Notes: generated by a model not told the origin, from the letters alone. A DNA stretch of 64,000 bases from Leuctra nigra (GCA_934045905.1 OW203761.1:34460964-34524963); one strand, 5' to 3'; positions 13,169 through 25,033 are shown, numbered from the stretch's first letter. Program-made: numbers and translations.

Positions 13169-13411
13169 GGTAGGTAGCTCGTAGCTACGTCTGGATTCAT
13201 CTTTGGTTTTGAAGTACAAAATACTTCTTCCCGCCAATTTGTAAGTTATGTTCGTCTATCGATGCCTGGCCTCTGGTGGTCTGTGTGCGCAACAACATAC
13301 GAAAAGTAATCATTTATTGATTATATAAAGATGCTCCCAGCAATTTCAGACAAGTTGACACATCTACAGTTCAATAAATCGCTGCTCCATACTGGTAAAA
13401 TAAAAAAGGGC

Positions 13412-13484
13412 AGGTTCTGCCCGGGATCGAACCGGAGACCTTCTGCGTGTAAAGCAGACGTGATAACCACTACACCACAGAACC
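13412..13484 (-). tRNA. tRNA-Val (anticodon UAC)
   Basis: Read on the minus strand the 73-nt sequence folds into a full cloverleaf. The acceptor stem pairs GGTTCTG with CAGAACC. The D arm includes TGTAGTGGTTATCAC, which is also the A box. The anticodon stem TCTGC/GCAGA carries the loop TTTACAC with anticodon TAC (plus-strand 13449-13451). The T arm contains GGTTCGATCC, the B box. Downstream on the minus strand a run of six T (plus-strand A's at about 13402-13408) fits a Pol III terminator. The body closely resembles animal tRNA-Val(UAC). No intron is present. Confidence 0.95.
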
Positions 13485-14253
13485 GAGCTGCCGTTTCCCG
13501 CCACTTTGTGCGCTCATAAGCCTAGGCTAATCCGCCGGTCGCTTCTTGGCTCAATCGTGGAGATTAAAATAACTTTCTTCAGGTGTAGAACACAAGTATT
13601 TCAAACTTCTGCACTGCACTATTGTTTCGAGTTTGTTCGTCCTCCACAAACCAACATTTGTAATGTACTTGATTTTTCAAATATCTACTGCATATTGTCC
13701 AGTTCAAACCGTTAATTGACAAAAGAATCATAACAATTCAAACACAATAATTTTTATAAATATATAATTTATTTATAATTCTTTCTGTTTATTTACATTT
13801 TTACTTTTCGTGATTTTGATATCCTCAGTCAGAGAGTACCTATGTACATTATTGATCATAATCTCAAAAATTAAATCGTGTGTAATAGATAATTGAAAAA
13901 ATAGCCAGAAATATGAAAAAAAAAATACTCATGGTAAAAAGCTCAAGAGCTAATAGTGATAATCGTGATAATCGTGATATAATTAATCCCGCTTTAGAAT
14001 GGCTCTACAATGGCAATAATTTAAACACATTTCAAATTATAATTATAGATACGAATGATAAATGATTTAATTCATGGTTATTCCTTAATAGATACTATTG
14101 TCTGTTATACTTATGGAGTTATCTTTACGATTTGTAAGTAATTCATCATTTCAAGTAGGTAAATCATAAAATTTTGGGCAGTAGAATATCAAGGAATATC
14201 AAGTACCTAATAATGACTGACCCAAATACCCTGTCATAATCAATCACAATACA
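13485..14253. other. Noncoding, nothing recognised
   Basis: AT-rich sequence between the tRNA gene and the LINE. The 5' end of the LINE is not sharply visible, so part of this may belong to it. Confidence 0.35.
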
Positions 14254-17200
14254 TTGAAACCCAAAATACATACAGAAAACAACAGAAAAAACAACACACA
14301 AAACGCACGATCACAACATAAAACACAACACAAACAAAATACACAGTCCATAAACACAGAATTAATTTCAAAGCAAAATAAAATTAAGAAAAATGAAACA
14401 AATTTGAAAACAATTAACATAATGCATCAAAACATTCAAGCCTTAAAAACCTCAAAAACGGGACTAGAAACTTTTTTAGATGACAGGGATGACCAGGGGA
14501 AACAAGTAGATGTTATCTGCCTCACAGAGCATTGGTTAAACAGCGAAAACTTAAAAGCGACTGAAATATGCAACTATAAACTTATAAATGATTTCAGTAG
14601 ATCAATTCTTAAACATGGAGGGACAGCTATATTTTTAAACACAAAATTAATTAAATATGCGAAGGCAAGAAATGACATAACCAAACTAAGCAAAGAACAA
14701 GACATTGAATTAGCTGCAATAGAAATAAACTACGAAGTGAACAATAGACACTTAATAATTATATCTGTTTATAGATCCCCCCTGGGAAACATAAATAATT
14801 TTATGGGCATACTTGAACAACTCCTACAAAAAGTCACCTCTGAAAAGAAAAGTGTAATATTAACGGGAGACCTAAATATAGATACAGCCCACAAATCAAA
14901 CGATTGCGACAACCTAAAGAATTTAATAACGGCATACGGAATGAAATTAACAATTAGAGAATCAACCAGAATTGATTTAAGATTCCATACAGAAAAAACC
15001 ATCGATAACATTGCGACAAATCTCCCTAAAAACCTTTACAGCACGGAAGTGACAGAAAACAATCTATCTGATCACAAAGCGCAATTCATTTCAATAAAAG
15101 TAAATACAAAAATCTATCCCCCAAACAAAAGAATTAAAACCAGAAAATTAAATGAAGAAAACACAAAAATTTTTATCGACATGCTAGACAAAATATCCTG
15201 GAACGAAATTTATAGTACGGTTGATCCAAATGAAAAATATAATAAGTTCGAAGCAATGTTAACAAGTACTTTTGACCAATGTTTTCCAATAAAAGATGTA
15301 AAAATAAATCATAAATTTATAAAACAAGAATGGATAACATCGGGAATCAGAACATCGGCAAAAAATTTAAAATGCTTATATGACTTACTCATTCACTACA
15401 AATCGGAAACGATAAAAAAACAATACAAATCTTACAAAAAAATATACAAAAAAACAGTTAGGGCTGCAAAAAGGAAAACAATAAATAAAAAGATTACTGA
15501 GAGAACAGGAAGTGACAGAACGAAGGTGATATGGGAAATAGTTAAAAAACATACAAATAATACAAAAATTAAAGGAACAAAAAACTTGATTCTGAAAAAA
15601 GACAACCTGACTGTAACGGATCCAGAGAAAGTAGCTAATATTATAAATGAAGATTTTGCAACCATTGGCCAAAAAATTGCCTCGTCAATGACCCCGAGGT
15701 CAAATGAATTCTATACTCACTTAGTAAAAGCAAAGAAACCAATTAACTCCTTTTTTATGGACAGCACGTCAGAAACAGAGATAATATATATTGCTGGAAA
15801 GCTTAAAAACAAAAAATCGGCTGGAATAGACAATATACCCACTTGCATCCTTAAAAAAGTTATCATAAAGCTGGCCAAAACATTAGCACATATTTTCAAC
15901 GAATGCATCAATCAAGGAACTTTCCCAGAGCGATTAAAAATTGCCAAAATTATACCAATATTTAAAAAGGGAGACAAGAAGCTTACAGAAAACTATAGAC
16001 CCATATCACTCCTACCTTCAGTGTCAAAAATATTTGAAAAAATTATTCACATAAGAATGACATCATACTTTGAAAGAGAACAGCTTCTTTCGGACAGCCA
16101 AAATGGATTCAGAAAAAACCGGTCAACAAACACTACAATCGACCAATTCATTCAAAACACTGTACAGGGACTAGAGCGAAAGGACCAAACACTTGGAGTC
16201 TTTTGTGATCTATCGAAGGCTTTCGATAGTGTCAATCATTCAATAATGTTAGCCAAACTAGAGTACTATGGAATTAGAGGATCTGCATTACAGCTACTAA
16301 AATCATACACTGAAAATAGAGTACAAAAAGTCGAATTAACATATATAAATGAAAATAATATTGAATTAAAACTTCTGTCAAATGCACAATCTATAACTAG
16401 TGGAGTTCCACAGGGATCCATACTTGGACCACTACTATTTATCATATATATAAACGACTTTCCACAAACAGTGAGCCCTTCTGAAATATATGCTGATGAC
16501 ACAAATATCACAATAACGGGAAAAACAAAACAAACCCTTGAACAAAATGCACAAAATACACTAGCAAAGGCAACAACATGGTTTGGAGACAATTACTTGC
16601 AAATTCAAGAGGAAAAAACAAATTTCATTCATTTCAAACTAAAAAATAATATTAACTCCAGCCCACTAAAAATAAATATGCCAAAAAATAACTATGTAAG
16701 CGAATTAAAAGAAGTAGAAGAAACAAAATTCCTGGGGATAATCATTGATAAAAATCTTAACTGGAAGAGTCATTGTAAACAACTTCAAAAGAAACTCCAC
16801 TCGTCTTACTTCTCCTTAAAAACTATAATCGATCTGACTAACACCAACGTAGCCAAATTAGTATATTATGCAAATATAGAATCCCATCTAAGATACGGCA
16901 TACAGTTTTGGGGAAACTCCACTGAGGCGCACAAAATATTTACGTTGCAGAGAAAAGCTATTCGAGTTCTTTTTGGTTTAAAATACAAAAATAATTCTTT
17001 TATCAAACCAGATTGTAAAAAACATTTCATCAAACATCAAATATTAACCTTGCCTTGCTTATTTATTTGGGAATCAATAATATCAATAATGTTTATAAAA
17101 AATAAAGATGAACTAGTACAAAACAGAGACTTACACAACCACAACACTAGACAATGCAACAACATACACGTAGAGTCACTCAGAACAAATTGTACTCAAA

Positions 17201-17592
17201 ACAATTCCATGTACATAAAAACTAAATTATTTAATGCCTTGCCCAAGGAAATAAGAGAAATTAGTAAATACGAACTATTTAAGAATAAACTAAGACAATT
17301 ATTAATAGAAAAAGCATATTACTCAATAGACGAATTCTTGAATGATTAATGTATAGTAAACTAGGAAATCGATATTTTTATTTTTTATTTTAAGAATGTT
17401 TTAAATTCCCAATATTAGAATCTAAGTACATGTATAATAAAAAAATGTACTTAGAAATAGACTTTCCTTAATACCCTTATAAAGAGAGAATTAACTCTCA
17501 AGGGTCATGTTTTAAACAGACAAATGTATCTACCTACATATTGTATTGTAAAAACAAATTGGAAATAAACTGAAACTGAAACTGAAACTGAT
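14254..17592 (+). mobile_element. LINE (Jockey/CR1-type non-LTR retrotransposon), 5' truncated
   Basis: The insertion contains one long ORF with endonuclease and reverse transcriptase, a 3' untranslated stretch of about 240 bp, an AATAAA and a 3' tail of repeated ACTGAA units (about 17568-17592). A microsatellite tail in place of poly-A is usual in this group. No ORF1 is recognisable upstream, so the copy appears 5' truncated or its ORF1 is lost. I could not read target duplications. Confidence 0.8.
14422..17349 (+). CDS. LINE ORF2: apurinic-like endonuclease plus reverse transcriptase
   Basis: The first in-frame ATG is at 14422 and gives 975 residues; the frame is open without ATG back to at least 14254. 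The N-terminal domain is an endonuclease of the exonuclease/endonuclease/phosphatase fold, with MHQNIQALK at the start, LTEHWLN, SVYRSP, LTGDLNID and, near its end, LSDHKAQ. The reverse transcriptase has the fingers motif YRPISLLPSVSKIFEK, the DLSKAFDSVNH block, GVPQGSILGPLLF, the catalytic YADD (16489-16500) and FLGIIID. The C-terminal thumb region contains LRYGIQFWGNS, typical of Jockey/CR1-type elements. It would copy its own RNA at a nicked target. No stop or frameshift interrupts it, which points to recent insertion. It is very A-rich on the coding strand. Confidence 0.9.
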   Translation: MHQNIQALKTSKTGLETFLDDRDDQGKQVDVICLTEHWLNSENLKATEICNYKLINDFSRSILKHGGTAIFLNTKLIKYAKARNDITKLSKEQDIELAAIEINYEVNNRHLIIISVYRSPLGNINNFMGILEQLLQKVTSEKKSVILTGDLNIDTAHKSNDCDNLKNLITAYGMKLTIRESTRIDLRFHTEKTIDNIATNLPKNLYSTEVTENNLSDHKAQFISIKVNTKIYPPNKRIKTRKLNEENTKIFIDMLDKISWNEIYSTVDPNEKYNKFEAMLTSTFDQCFPIKDVKINHKFIKQEWITSGIRTSAKNLKCLYDLLIHYKSETIKKQYKSYKKIYKKTVRAAKRKTINKKITERTGSDRTKVIWEIVKKHTNNTKIKGTKNLILKKDNLTVTDPEKVANIINEDFATIGQKIASSMTPRSNEFYTHLVKAKKPINSFFMDSTSETEIIYIAGKLKNKKSAGIDNIPTCILKKVIIKLAKTLAHIFNECINQGTFPERLKIAKIIPIFKKGDKKLTENYRPISLLPSVSKIFEKIIHIRMTSYFEREQLLSDSQNGFRKNRSTNTTIDQFIQNTVQGLERKDQTLGVFCDLSKAFDSVNHSIMLAKLEYYGIRGSALQLLKSYTENRVQKVELTYINENNIELKLLSNAQSITSGVPQGSILGPLLFIIYINDFPQTVSPSEIYADDTNITITGKTKQTLEQNAQNTLAKATTWFGDNYLQIQEEKTNFIHFKLKNNINSSPLKINMPKNNYVSELKEVEETKFLGIIIDKNLNWKSHCKQLQKKLHSSYFSLKTIIDLTNTNVAKLVYYANIESHLRYGIQFWGNSTEAHKIFTLQRKAIRVLFGLKYKNNSFIKPDCKKHFIKHQILTLPCLFIWESIISIMFIKNKDELVQNRDLHNHNTRQCNNIHVESLRTNCTQNNSMYIKTKLFNALPKEIREISKYELFKNKLRQLLIEKAYYSIDEFLND

Positions 17593-18794
17593 AAACACAC
17601 ATAGGTATACTGGAGAAATGTTACATTTTCATTCAAAAAAATCAATTTCAAATATAATTTCCAATTCCACTACAATAAAATATGTTACCATGGTGATGAT
17701 GAGTATTACGTTGTTGCCATGGCAATGAGCGATAAAGATGTCAATCAATTTTCTTGTTTTAAAATTAGAAGTATCCAAATTTGTAAATCAATTCCTTCAA
17801 AACTATTCATACCACATGAACAAAAAATACCCTGTGTTCAGATACACCCAATTTCATAAAATAACTATTATTCTGAAATCTAATTTACACCAGACTTCCC
17901 TATTGTTGACTGACTGTATTGATCGTTCTGGAACGGAGATTAGTATATTAATTTAGAAAAGTAGGAAAAAACCGTGTGAAAGAAAAAGTTCAGTCCCTAT
18001 GCAGACAAGACAAGTAGCATCTTCTTCCCTCTAAACCTTAGCTCTATAACTATAGGTGTATACTCTGTCTAACTAAAGTATTGTTCCAATGTCATCTCAT
18101 CTCAGGCAGTATCTGTATAACTCTCCTTGAACGCTCCAGACTTGTGTCTGGAGAATGGAGATCACGAGTCAGCTCCTTCCTGACTGCGGTTTTTGTGGTT
18201 TTCCTCAGTTGAGAGTTGAGAGTCATACGCAGATCACCACGATCACCCACGATCACCCTCTTCCCACCCTCCATTCTGCTCTTTTATCGTCATCATTATA
18301 ATAATTTATCCGTCGTCATTAGCCTATCCGCAAAACACTAACGTCTCTATAATGTCCTAATCGGAATGTCTTTGCAGCCTTTAAAATAATTATCTAATTA
18401 CCATAAAACATGTTCTAATTCGTCAGTCAACCACTGGACTGTAACGCTGATAATGTTGCGTCACCGACTGGTCAATCATTCCATTGTTTAGTATCTATTT
18501 TGATTATAAGCAGAGCTATGGAAGAGATCTGGCAGCTTGTCAGTCAATAAAGCGTGGCTTGCCAAAAGGTGAAATCAGCACAAACAATGGTGTGAAGTTC
18601 ATTATCAACTCACACACGGTTGCCAATAAACTACGTTGGAATAATAATTAAATACTTATGTCACATTTTTAGGTGTAGGTAGTATTTCGTTATTGAATCA
18701 TTGAATGCTCCTGCTTTTAAAACTATTGTTATAATAATTATTATAGGTATAATTATTAAATTTAAATGAAGTGATACCACCTGCATTAATACAA
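17593..18794. other. Noncoding, nothing recognised
   Basis: There is no supported gene. A TATAAG at 18505 and TCAGTC at 18540 look promoter-like but the spacing is poor and no exon follows clearly. Confidence 0.35.
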
Positions 18795-19187
18795 ACCCAT
18801 GAAAAACACTTCGTGTAAAAATACCAGCCAAGTCTCTTCTACTAAAAAAAATATATGAAATCTAAAAATTCTGCACTGAAAAGTAATGATATCAAAAAAT
18901 TTGCCAAGTCAAAACTTTATTTGAAAATCAAAAAATACTTGGCGCATCGTGTATATTAATAGCTTAGAAGTATAGGCCAGATATAAAATATACATAAAAT
19001 ATACAAAAGTATACCTAAAATGCCCTAAAAAATCGATGCGCCAAGTATTTTTTGATTTTCAAATAAAGTTTTGACTTGGCAAATTTTTTGATATCATTAC
19101 TTTTCAGTGCAGAATTTTTAGATTTCATATATTTTTTTTAGTAGAAGAGACTTGGCTGGTATTTTTACACGAAGTGTTTTTCATGGG
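18795..19187. repeat. Near-perfect foldback element, ~155-bp arms
   Basis: The left arm 18795-18949 and right arm 19034-19187 are almost exact reverse complements over about 155 bp, separated by 84 bp. Left CCCATGAAAAACACTTCGTG matches right CACGAAGTGTTTTTCATGGG, and the inner ends are GCGCATCG and CGATGCGC. The flanks (GTGATACC left, GGATATCAC right) hint that the true ends lie slightly further out, with a ~17-bp insertion on the left side. No ORF. High arm identity means it is young or recently converted. Confidence 0.85.
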
Positions 19188-19319
19188 GATATCACTCCTT
19201 TTTTTAGTTTATTCTAACAACTTGTGACACATATGAAATGAACAATTACTAAATTCTTTTAAAAAATCATCACCCTTTACAATTTGGTTACCACTAATGA
19301 ATAGCAGCGTATGGTCCTA

Positions 19320-20225
19320 AATAATTGCTTTAAATGATCTTTCACGAAGAATAGCAAAGGTTTCATTCCAATCAGTCAACCCAGTTCCGAGATATGGCAA
19401 CACTTCGGTTTTCAAAATGGCTGCTGAACTTTCTGCAATGCCACATAGAATTTATTTCTATAAATGATGTGTATCATTTTAAGCTTTCTGAATATGTATT
19501 TATTGTATAGGAGGGAAATACATTTGAATGACGTCATTTCCGGTCTCATAAATAGGAAAATTCTATTTGTACTATTCATATTCCATAGAGATGGCCTTCC
19601 GAATCGTTTGGCGCTAGTTTCATACCGATTTGTCTACCAGTTTTTGAGATATGACGTTACTTCCGGTTTAAAAATGGCGGCTGAAATCTCTGACCCCTTG
19701 AAGTATATTTTAAACATGATTACAATTTTATAAGCTGTCTCATATAGTATATTTATTGCATCAAAATAAAAATTTGTGAGTTTATTAAAATGTGTGACGT
19801 CATTTCCGGTTTAGGTATGGAAAACTGCAAATATTATTGATGATAATACATCAAGTTGACCGTCTTAATTGTTTTGCGCTGGTTTCGTTGAAATCTAATT
19901 AGCCGCTATTGAGATATGATGTCACTTCCGGTTTCAAAATGGCGGCTTCCGGTTGGTTTTATAACAAGTCACATGAGACGTCAAAAGTTCATACGTTACA
20001 TAAATATCAAAATAATCGGATCAACCTATGTTACCAAAAAGCCAATCGATGTATTTCAAATTTCATTACGTCATTTCCGGTTTCTTTACAATATGTTTAG
20101 TCTTTTGCTACTTATCATGCATATAGATGACCGTCTGAATCGTTTGGCGCAATTTTCGTTTCAATCGGTCCAGCCGTTGACGAGATATGACGTCACTTCC
20201 GGTTTCAAAATGGCGGCACAAAAAA
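19320..20225. repeat. Tandem ~267-bp repeat with CRE/ETS/YY1-like cores
   Basis: At least three degenerate units are present. Each has a full core (GAGATATGACGTCACTTCCG followed by GTTTCAAAATGGCGGC) near 19387, 19645, 19911 and 20181, and a half core (TGACGTCATTTCCGG) near 19529, 19795 and 20066. A second shared block, GAATCGTTTGGCGC, lies near 19596 and 20136. The open frames that read RYDVTSGFKMAA are translations of the repeat, not a gene. Confidence 0.75.
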
Positions 20226-20340
20226 TTCATGGGGTGAAGGTTAAATCAGACGCCCAAAGTGCACACGTGGTAAAAATGTGGGATCAATCGGTTCAGCCCT
20301 TTAGGCTGTGGCCTGTTTACCGGATTTGAATTCCAGGAGA

Positions 20341-20366
20341 CTACTACTACTACTACTACTACTACT
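20341..20366. repeat. (CTA)n microsatellite
   Basis: About nine CTA units are followed immediately by a short ATT run. A reversed-complement type (TAG)n tract occurs at 34640-34662. Confidence 0.85.
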
Positions 20367-20389
20367 GAGATTATTATTATTATGAAAAC

Positions 20390-20681
20390 CGCCCTAAAAC
20401 ACTGTTTTCACGGCCCTCTAGCGCGCAAAGGGCGTAACCTATTGTTCCCAAATTTGGTATATGTTGTAGGGTGGGCTATAGCTCGAAATTAAGATATATC
20501 GCAACAATGTGAGATTTTCCAATTTTGAGATCCAGTAGGCCGAAAATGCCACTTTGATGCTTACAGTAAAAGTGGGTTTGCTCCAGCCTTTTTAAATGAG
20601 TGTGTGCGCGCGCCGTACGACTTGGCTGGCGTGGAGCGACCGCTCCACTAGATTGTAACTTAATAAATCAATCAATCAATC
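20390..20681 (+). mobile_element. Probable retroposon 3' end with (AATC)n tail
   Basis: A GC-richer block with CGTACGACTTGGCTGGCGTG is followed by AATAAATC and an AATC tail (20662-20681). A microsatellite tail after a 3' end is usual for non-LTR elements. No coding part and no target duplication were found, so SINE or LINE cannot be decided. Confidence 0.4.
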
Positions 20682-20683
20682 AT

Positions 20684-22141
20684 AAAAAGCAGTCACAATC
20701 CAGCCAATTACTCGCAGAACACGGAACGAAAAACATTGTTTGTATTTTTTTTTAATGCTCAAAACACTTGACTATTATAACAATTGTAATGCCAGTTCCT
20801 TGTTAGTTGTTTTTGTATTTGTATTTGTAACGAATGGGTTGTAACACTTGAAAACTCTATCCAGCCTAATCCACATAATTTTACATTGCAATTTGCAATG
20901 TACGCTGGCGCCACTCACGTTTTGCTTTCAATCCAAATATGACCTTGATGCATCCAAATTAGATTCTATGTGACCGCACAAGGCCGTTTAAGGTAATGTT
21001 TTTTTGGTACACTATTACTTAGAGTTAGTTAACGAACTTATCCTGTTATCCTTGTTTTGTTAGTTCCCACATCATGTTGTCGCAAATGATTCGAACAAAT
21101 CGGTACAAACATTGGTGCCGTGGTGTCTGGCTGATGGTTGGGGGAGGTGGAGGTGGAGGTGGACCCATCTATTGACAATGTTGATTCCATTCCTGCGTTC
21201 TGTCGTATTTGCCATAAGCTATCAAATGAAGCAGTCATAAGTCAAAGTCTACAGAGATTTGTATATTAACAAAAGAGATTGAGAGATTGCATAACAATCT
21301 TCAAACGTTCATTCGGTTTGGGCTAGGTTTGGGGGACCTCTAGCACTCTACCATCTGCTTCCTTGTGCGAAGGTCTCCTTTTTGTGATCGTTTGCTAGTG
21401 TATTCTGATTGCAAGATCGAGATACCACGTGACGATAGAGTGGAACACGAAGGATGTGTTTTTTAATCGTGTATGTGTTTTTAATCCCTGGAACTTAGAG
21501 TGAGACCTCGCCGGTTACGGCGGCTCAATCGATATGGAGCAGTCGCGACGGAGGTTTCGGGGCGCCAACACGATCAAATGTCGCAGAGACGCACATTTAC
21601 ACACTGCGTAACAGAACAGCCGGCTTATTCACTCGATCTAGTCACTAGCCATCCACTAGTCAACACTCGCAAGAAGACGACATGTGAATAGAATTTTATT
21701 AATTTTAGCACTGCGGTTCATACACGACAAGCATTGAAAGTTAATTTCATATTTCAGTAATTTTCTTTCTAATAACGTTCTAACCATTTGGAAAATTAAT
21801 TTCTAAACAAAGCAAAATTGACTAGTGTCCGATATAATCAGTATACTGATTACCGAACTCGATACCGTCACCGTCAGGGAGCATTAAGTATTGACTCTAT
21901 TTATTTTCGTACAACGTAGTAATAATTTCATGTCAAGCTCTCGTTAAACGTAGATACCGACGACGTTGAATTCTCCGAACATTTAGTAACGCGCAGTAAT
22001 TGTTGAGAAATTGTGTTGTATCCACCTGTTGATGCGGAGGGTAGTTACGCAGTGCAGACGTGAAAATCTCTTGCCTGGGAGAATCAGGGCTGGTTCAATA
22101 GTTCGCGAGGGCAGTCGGGGCGCCGCGTTGCCCACTGAGAA
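20684..22141. other. Upstream region of the 22142 exon
   Basis: There is no supported exon. GC rises around 21500-21700 and 22030-22140, which suits 5' untranslated or promoter sequence for the exon starting at 22142. A short ORF starting at 21534 (25 codons) could be an upstream ORF. Confidence 0.35.
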
Positions 22142-22243
22142 ATGGAGCTAGATAACAAACGTCACAGCAATGGATGGAGTAAGCATGACAGTGAAATCAT
22201 CGAGGCGTCTTTTTCCAAAGAGAAGACGACGATTTCAGAGGCG
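22142..22243 (+). CDS. Candidate alternative first coding exon, phase 0
   Basis: The ATG at 22142 sits in a good start context (GAGAAATGGAG) and opens 34 codons that end exactly at a GTATGT donor. The peptide starts MELDNKRHSNGWSKHDSEII and ends TTISEA. It is charged and soluble, with no recognised domain. Its phase-0 end allows direct joining either to the calpain common exon at 40096 (giving 777 residues) or to the possible exon at 22719. The position upstream of the CalpA-type first exon suggests another calpain start, but this is inference. Confidence 0.5.
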
Positions 22244-22718
22244 GTATGTCAAATTTGCATTTTTGTATGTATCTATTTGGTTCCTTGGTGCATGGGACCT
22301 GAGCTGAAATCAGCTGTTTTTTCACGTGTTTGTCGAGTCGCCATATGACAGAACTAACCTTAGGCAACCACTGATATTTGTGGCACTGATAGCGTGACCT
22401 AAATTTAAAAACAGTGTCAAAGCTAAGATATTTGATTTTATTGTCTCTACACGCATTGTTCAAAATCAGAATTGAGCGACTGCATTGGGTTTGGAGAGAT
22501 GGTTGGAACTTGAAATTATTGAATCAATGTATTTCACACAGTCTCACGTACATTTGTTTAGTCTAGTGGAATCGCACCAGACACTTTATAAACTATCTGA
22601 ATGAATAATGTGAATCTACTGCATATGGAAGATAATTATGGAGATTGTTCGTCTCACAATCTCACAAGTAAAACTCTCATGTGTGCAAAATGCATGTGAG
22701 CCGATCGCAGACTTGCAG

Positions 22719-22786
22719 AATTGGAACCAATGGGTACGAAACGAGTTCGGCAAGGACAAGTGCCTGGAGGATGTCGATTGTTTGAT
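22719..22786 (+). CDS. Possible small coding exon
   Basis: CTTGCAG precedes base 22719 and GTGAGT follows base 22786. Read in phase 0 from the exon at 22142 it gives NWNQWVRNEFGKDKCLEDVD and onward, which looks protein-like, and it would leave in phase 2. In another frame an ATG at 22730 gives a 19-codon peptide ending in phase 0 at the same donor. The two readings exclude each other and I found no phase-2 partner downstream. Confidence 0.3.
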
Positions 22787-25033
22787 GTGAGTGAGTTAGA
22801 ATGAATGCTTTCCTGCCACGGTACACTTCTTTCACTTAACATTACCCCTATATTGGTCACTTACTGGTCACTATGCTCAGTTATTGTAGTACATTTATTT
22901 AATTTCACGTCCATTGTTGATACTCCCTTCACTTTTCTCATCATAAACTTGACGCTCGCCAGTGAAATTACATCTTATCTGCACCACGAGATAGGGGAAT
23001 AGAATCCACACAAACAGGTTCCATTTCTTAGTCTTGGGACATTTATGCGATTTTGCAGCTTTAAAATATGTAAAAACCCATACATTTACCAAGAAATTGC
23101 GTATTTTTCTCTTAATATTCCCCTTCTTTGTAGGGTATAAAGTACTTATAGCAGAGGAAATACTAAATAGTAGTGATTTCACATATTTTCTTTTTCTTTT
23201 TTAACGAAAACTTAAATTTGGTACTTATACTATCGCCTTATCAGGTGTCAATTATTTTAACAATTAGTGTGTCCTTGTATTGTAAAGAGAATTTAACAAG
23301 ATAGATAAGATAACATCTTTTCGTCGAAATCTTAGCTCTCGTGCTGTGAGTTGCGCGGTGTGTTCATCTTCGTTCAGGTAGCACGTGTGTTGCAGTGTCA
23401 GTGCAGGAGAAGTTGAGGTAGATGACTGGATGACAGAACGATTTACCTCGTTGCAATAAGTGTGGAAAGCGCAGGACAAGTAATAAGAACATCCTTCCTC
23501 ATCTGGTGGCGGATAATCGGTGCTTTCTGTGCGTGAGCAATGTGTGTTCAGCTTCCTTGTGTGCTGTAGCCGACCCGAAGTAATCGATACACCTAGGCCG
23601 ACGTATTCGCAAGGATTTTGAGTTGTCCTTTTGTGACTGAAGTCCTGTCGGACCAGATACCATAAATGTGTTTCTTGTCTTTCTATGGTACCCTTGGGTA
23701 TTCTCAAGGATTATACCTCTATAAATAATTGGAGGAGTCAGCCACCATACGTCGGTTGATGATGATCAACCAGATTAGATTGCAAACCAATTATTTAGAG
23801 AGTGTATTTAACAGCGGCTCAATCCCTGATATTGTCATTATAAAGCATCTTGCTAGATAAATTAAAATTTAATTAAAGTTAATCATCCACAATTACTTTT
23901 CTCCCACCTCAATAATTTTACGTGTGTGCTATTGGATTTATACTTGTCATTCCTGTCATTACCGTTACGTCAAGAAATGATTACGTTTGTCCTAGGACGA
24001 GACTGTACAATTGCTATTATATAGCTAATAGCAAAGGAAGTCACGAAATATTTCACAATAAAATAATTGGTATGGCATGGGATGGGACTTGTTTTGACTA
24101 TAGTGGCTCACCTTCATAGAGTACCCAATGGTCCTCTGACACCAACAAAATAGACCTTCCACTTGAACTCTCAGTGTATTTATATATTATGTATGGCCAC
24201 TGACACGACATTTTGAACTGAGCACCTAAAATATGATATTTTCCCGCACATTTAATCGCATGTTTTCATGATTCCATTTAATTCGATTATATTTTTAGAA
24301 AAACAGCAGTTAGAATCATTTTTTAACGTGGACAGAGGTTACGTATAATTCAAGGTTACACCACTGACTGGTCTCTTCAATGTATTCCGTAGCATAAAGT
24401 CGATTATCCTTTGAATTTCTATGTGCAATTGCATCTAGATGAACCTTATAGACCAACATGGGTGGATGTGAGACTTGGCAATGGTCTTCGGTGATGATCT
24501 CACGGCTTCACCCATCACTGAAACATTCCCGACATCATCAGTGTACATTTCTCTTACCTCCAGAGCACATACCTTTCCTACCGACTGAACTGAACTGAGT
24601 GAGAATCGATATATCCGGAGTATAGTTTTGTTTGCAAGTTCTCGTTGCAACGGTCAGTTCGCTGTGCAACGGGTTTGTGTTCAGTGACGTGGTGTAAATG
24701 CGTTCAAAGGTTTTAAATTGTCCATTTAAATTTGATTAGGCAAGAACGAGCAAGAAACAGTCAGCTAGAGATACAGATGTTTACATATTGTAATACATTT
24801 GAGCGACTTCTAATTTTTGTGTACTGCTTTTTATAGTGTAAGTGGCAAGTGGCAAGACAGGTGTTTGTGTTTACGTTTTGTATTTGTCGGACTCGGTTTG
24901 TGTTGGTGTCGTCCATCGGTATCCATCCAGTGTTACGTTATACATCCAGATGCACAAATGTTTACTATTTTGATTGACTAAGAGATTCGTTTGACCTTCA
25001 GTGTTGGGCAAGGTGTGGAAGGCTGTTGGAACA
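22787..25033. other. Intron or upstream region, nothing firm
   Basis: No supported coding exon. At 25000-25001 a CTTCAG just before the next exon could be an acceptor, so the exon at 25034 might be preceded by an untranslated exon. The frame is open upstream of the ATG back to that point. Confidence 0.35.

Noticed and set aside
18505..18545. TATAAG plus TCAGTC as a promoter
   Set aside because: The spacing is about 37 bp, too long, and no coding exon follows.
19916..20329. 137-residue ORF with repeated TSGFKMAA peptides
   Set aside because: It is the translation of the tandem noncoding repeat; no splice or homology support.
23264..23707. 147-residue minus-strand ORF
   Set aside because: No domain, no splice context and ordinary composition for a chance ORF.
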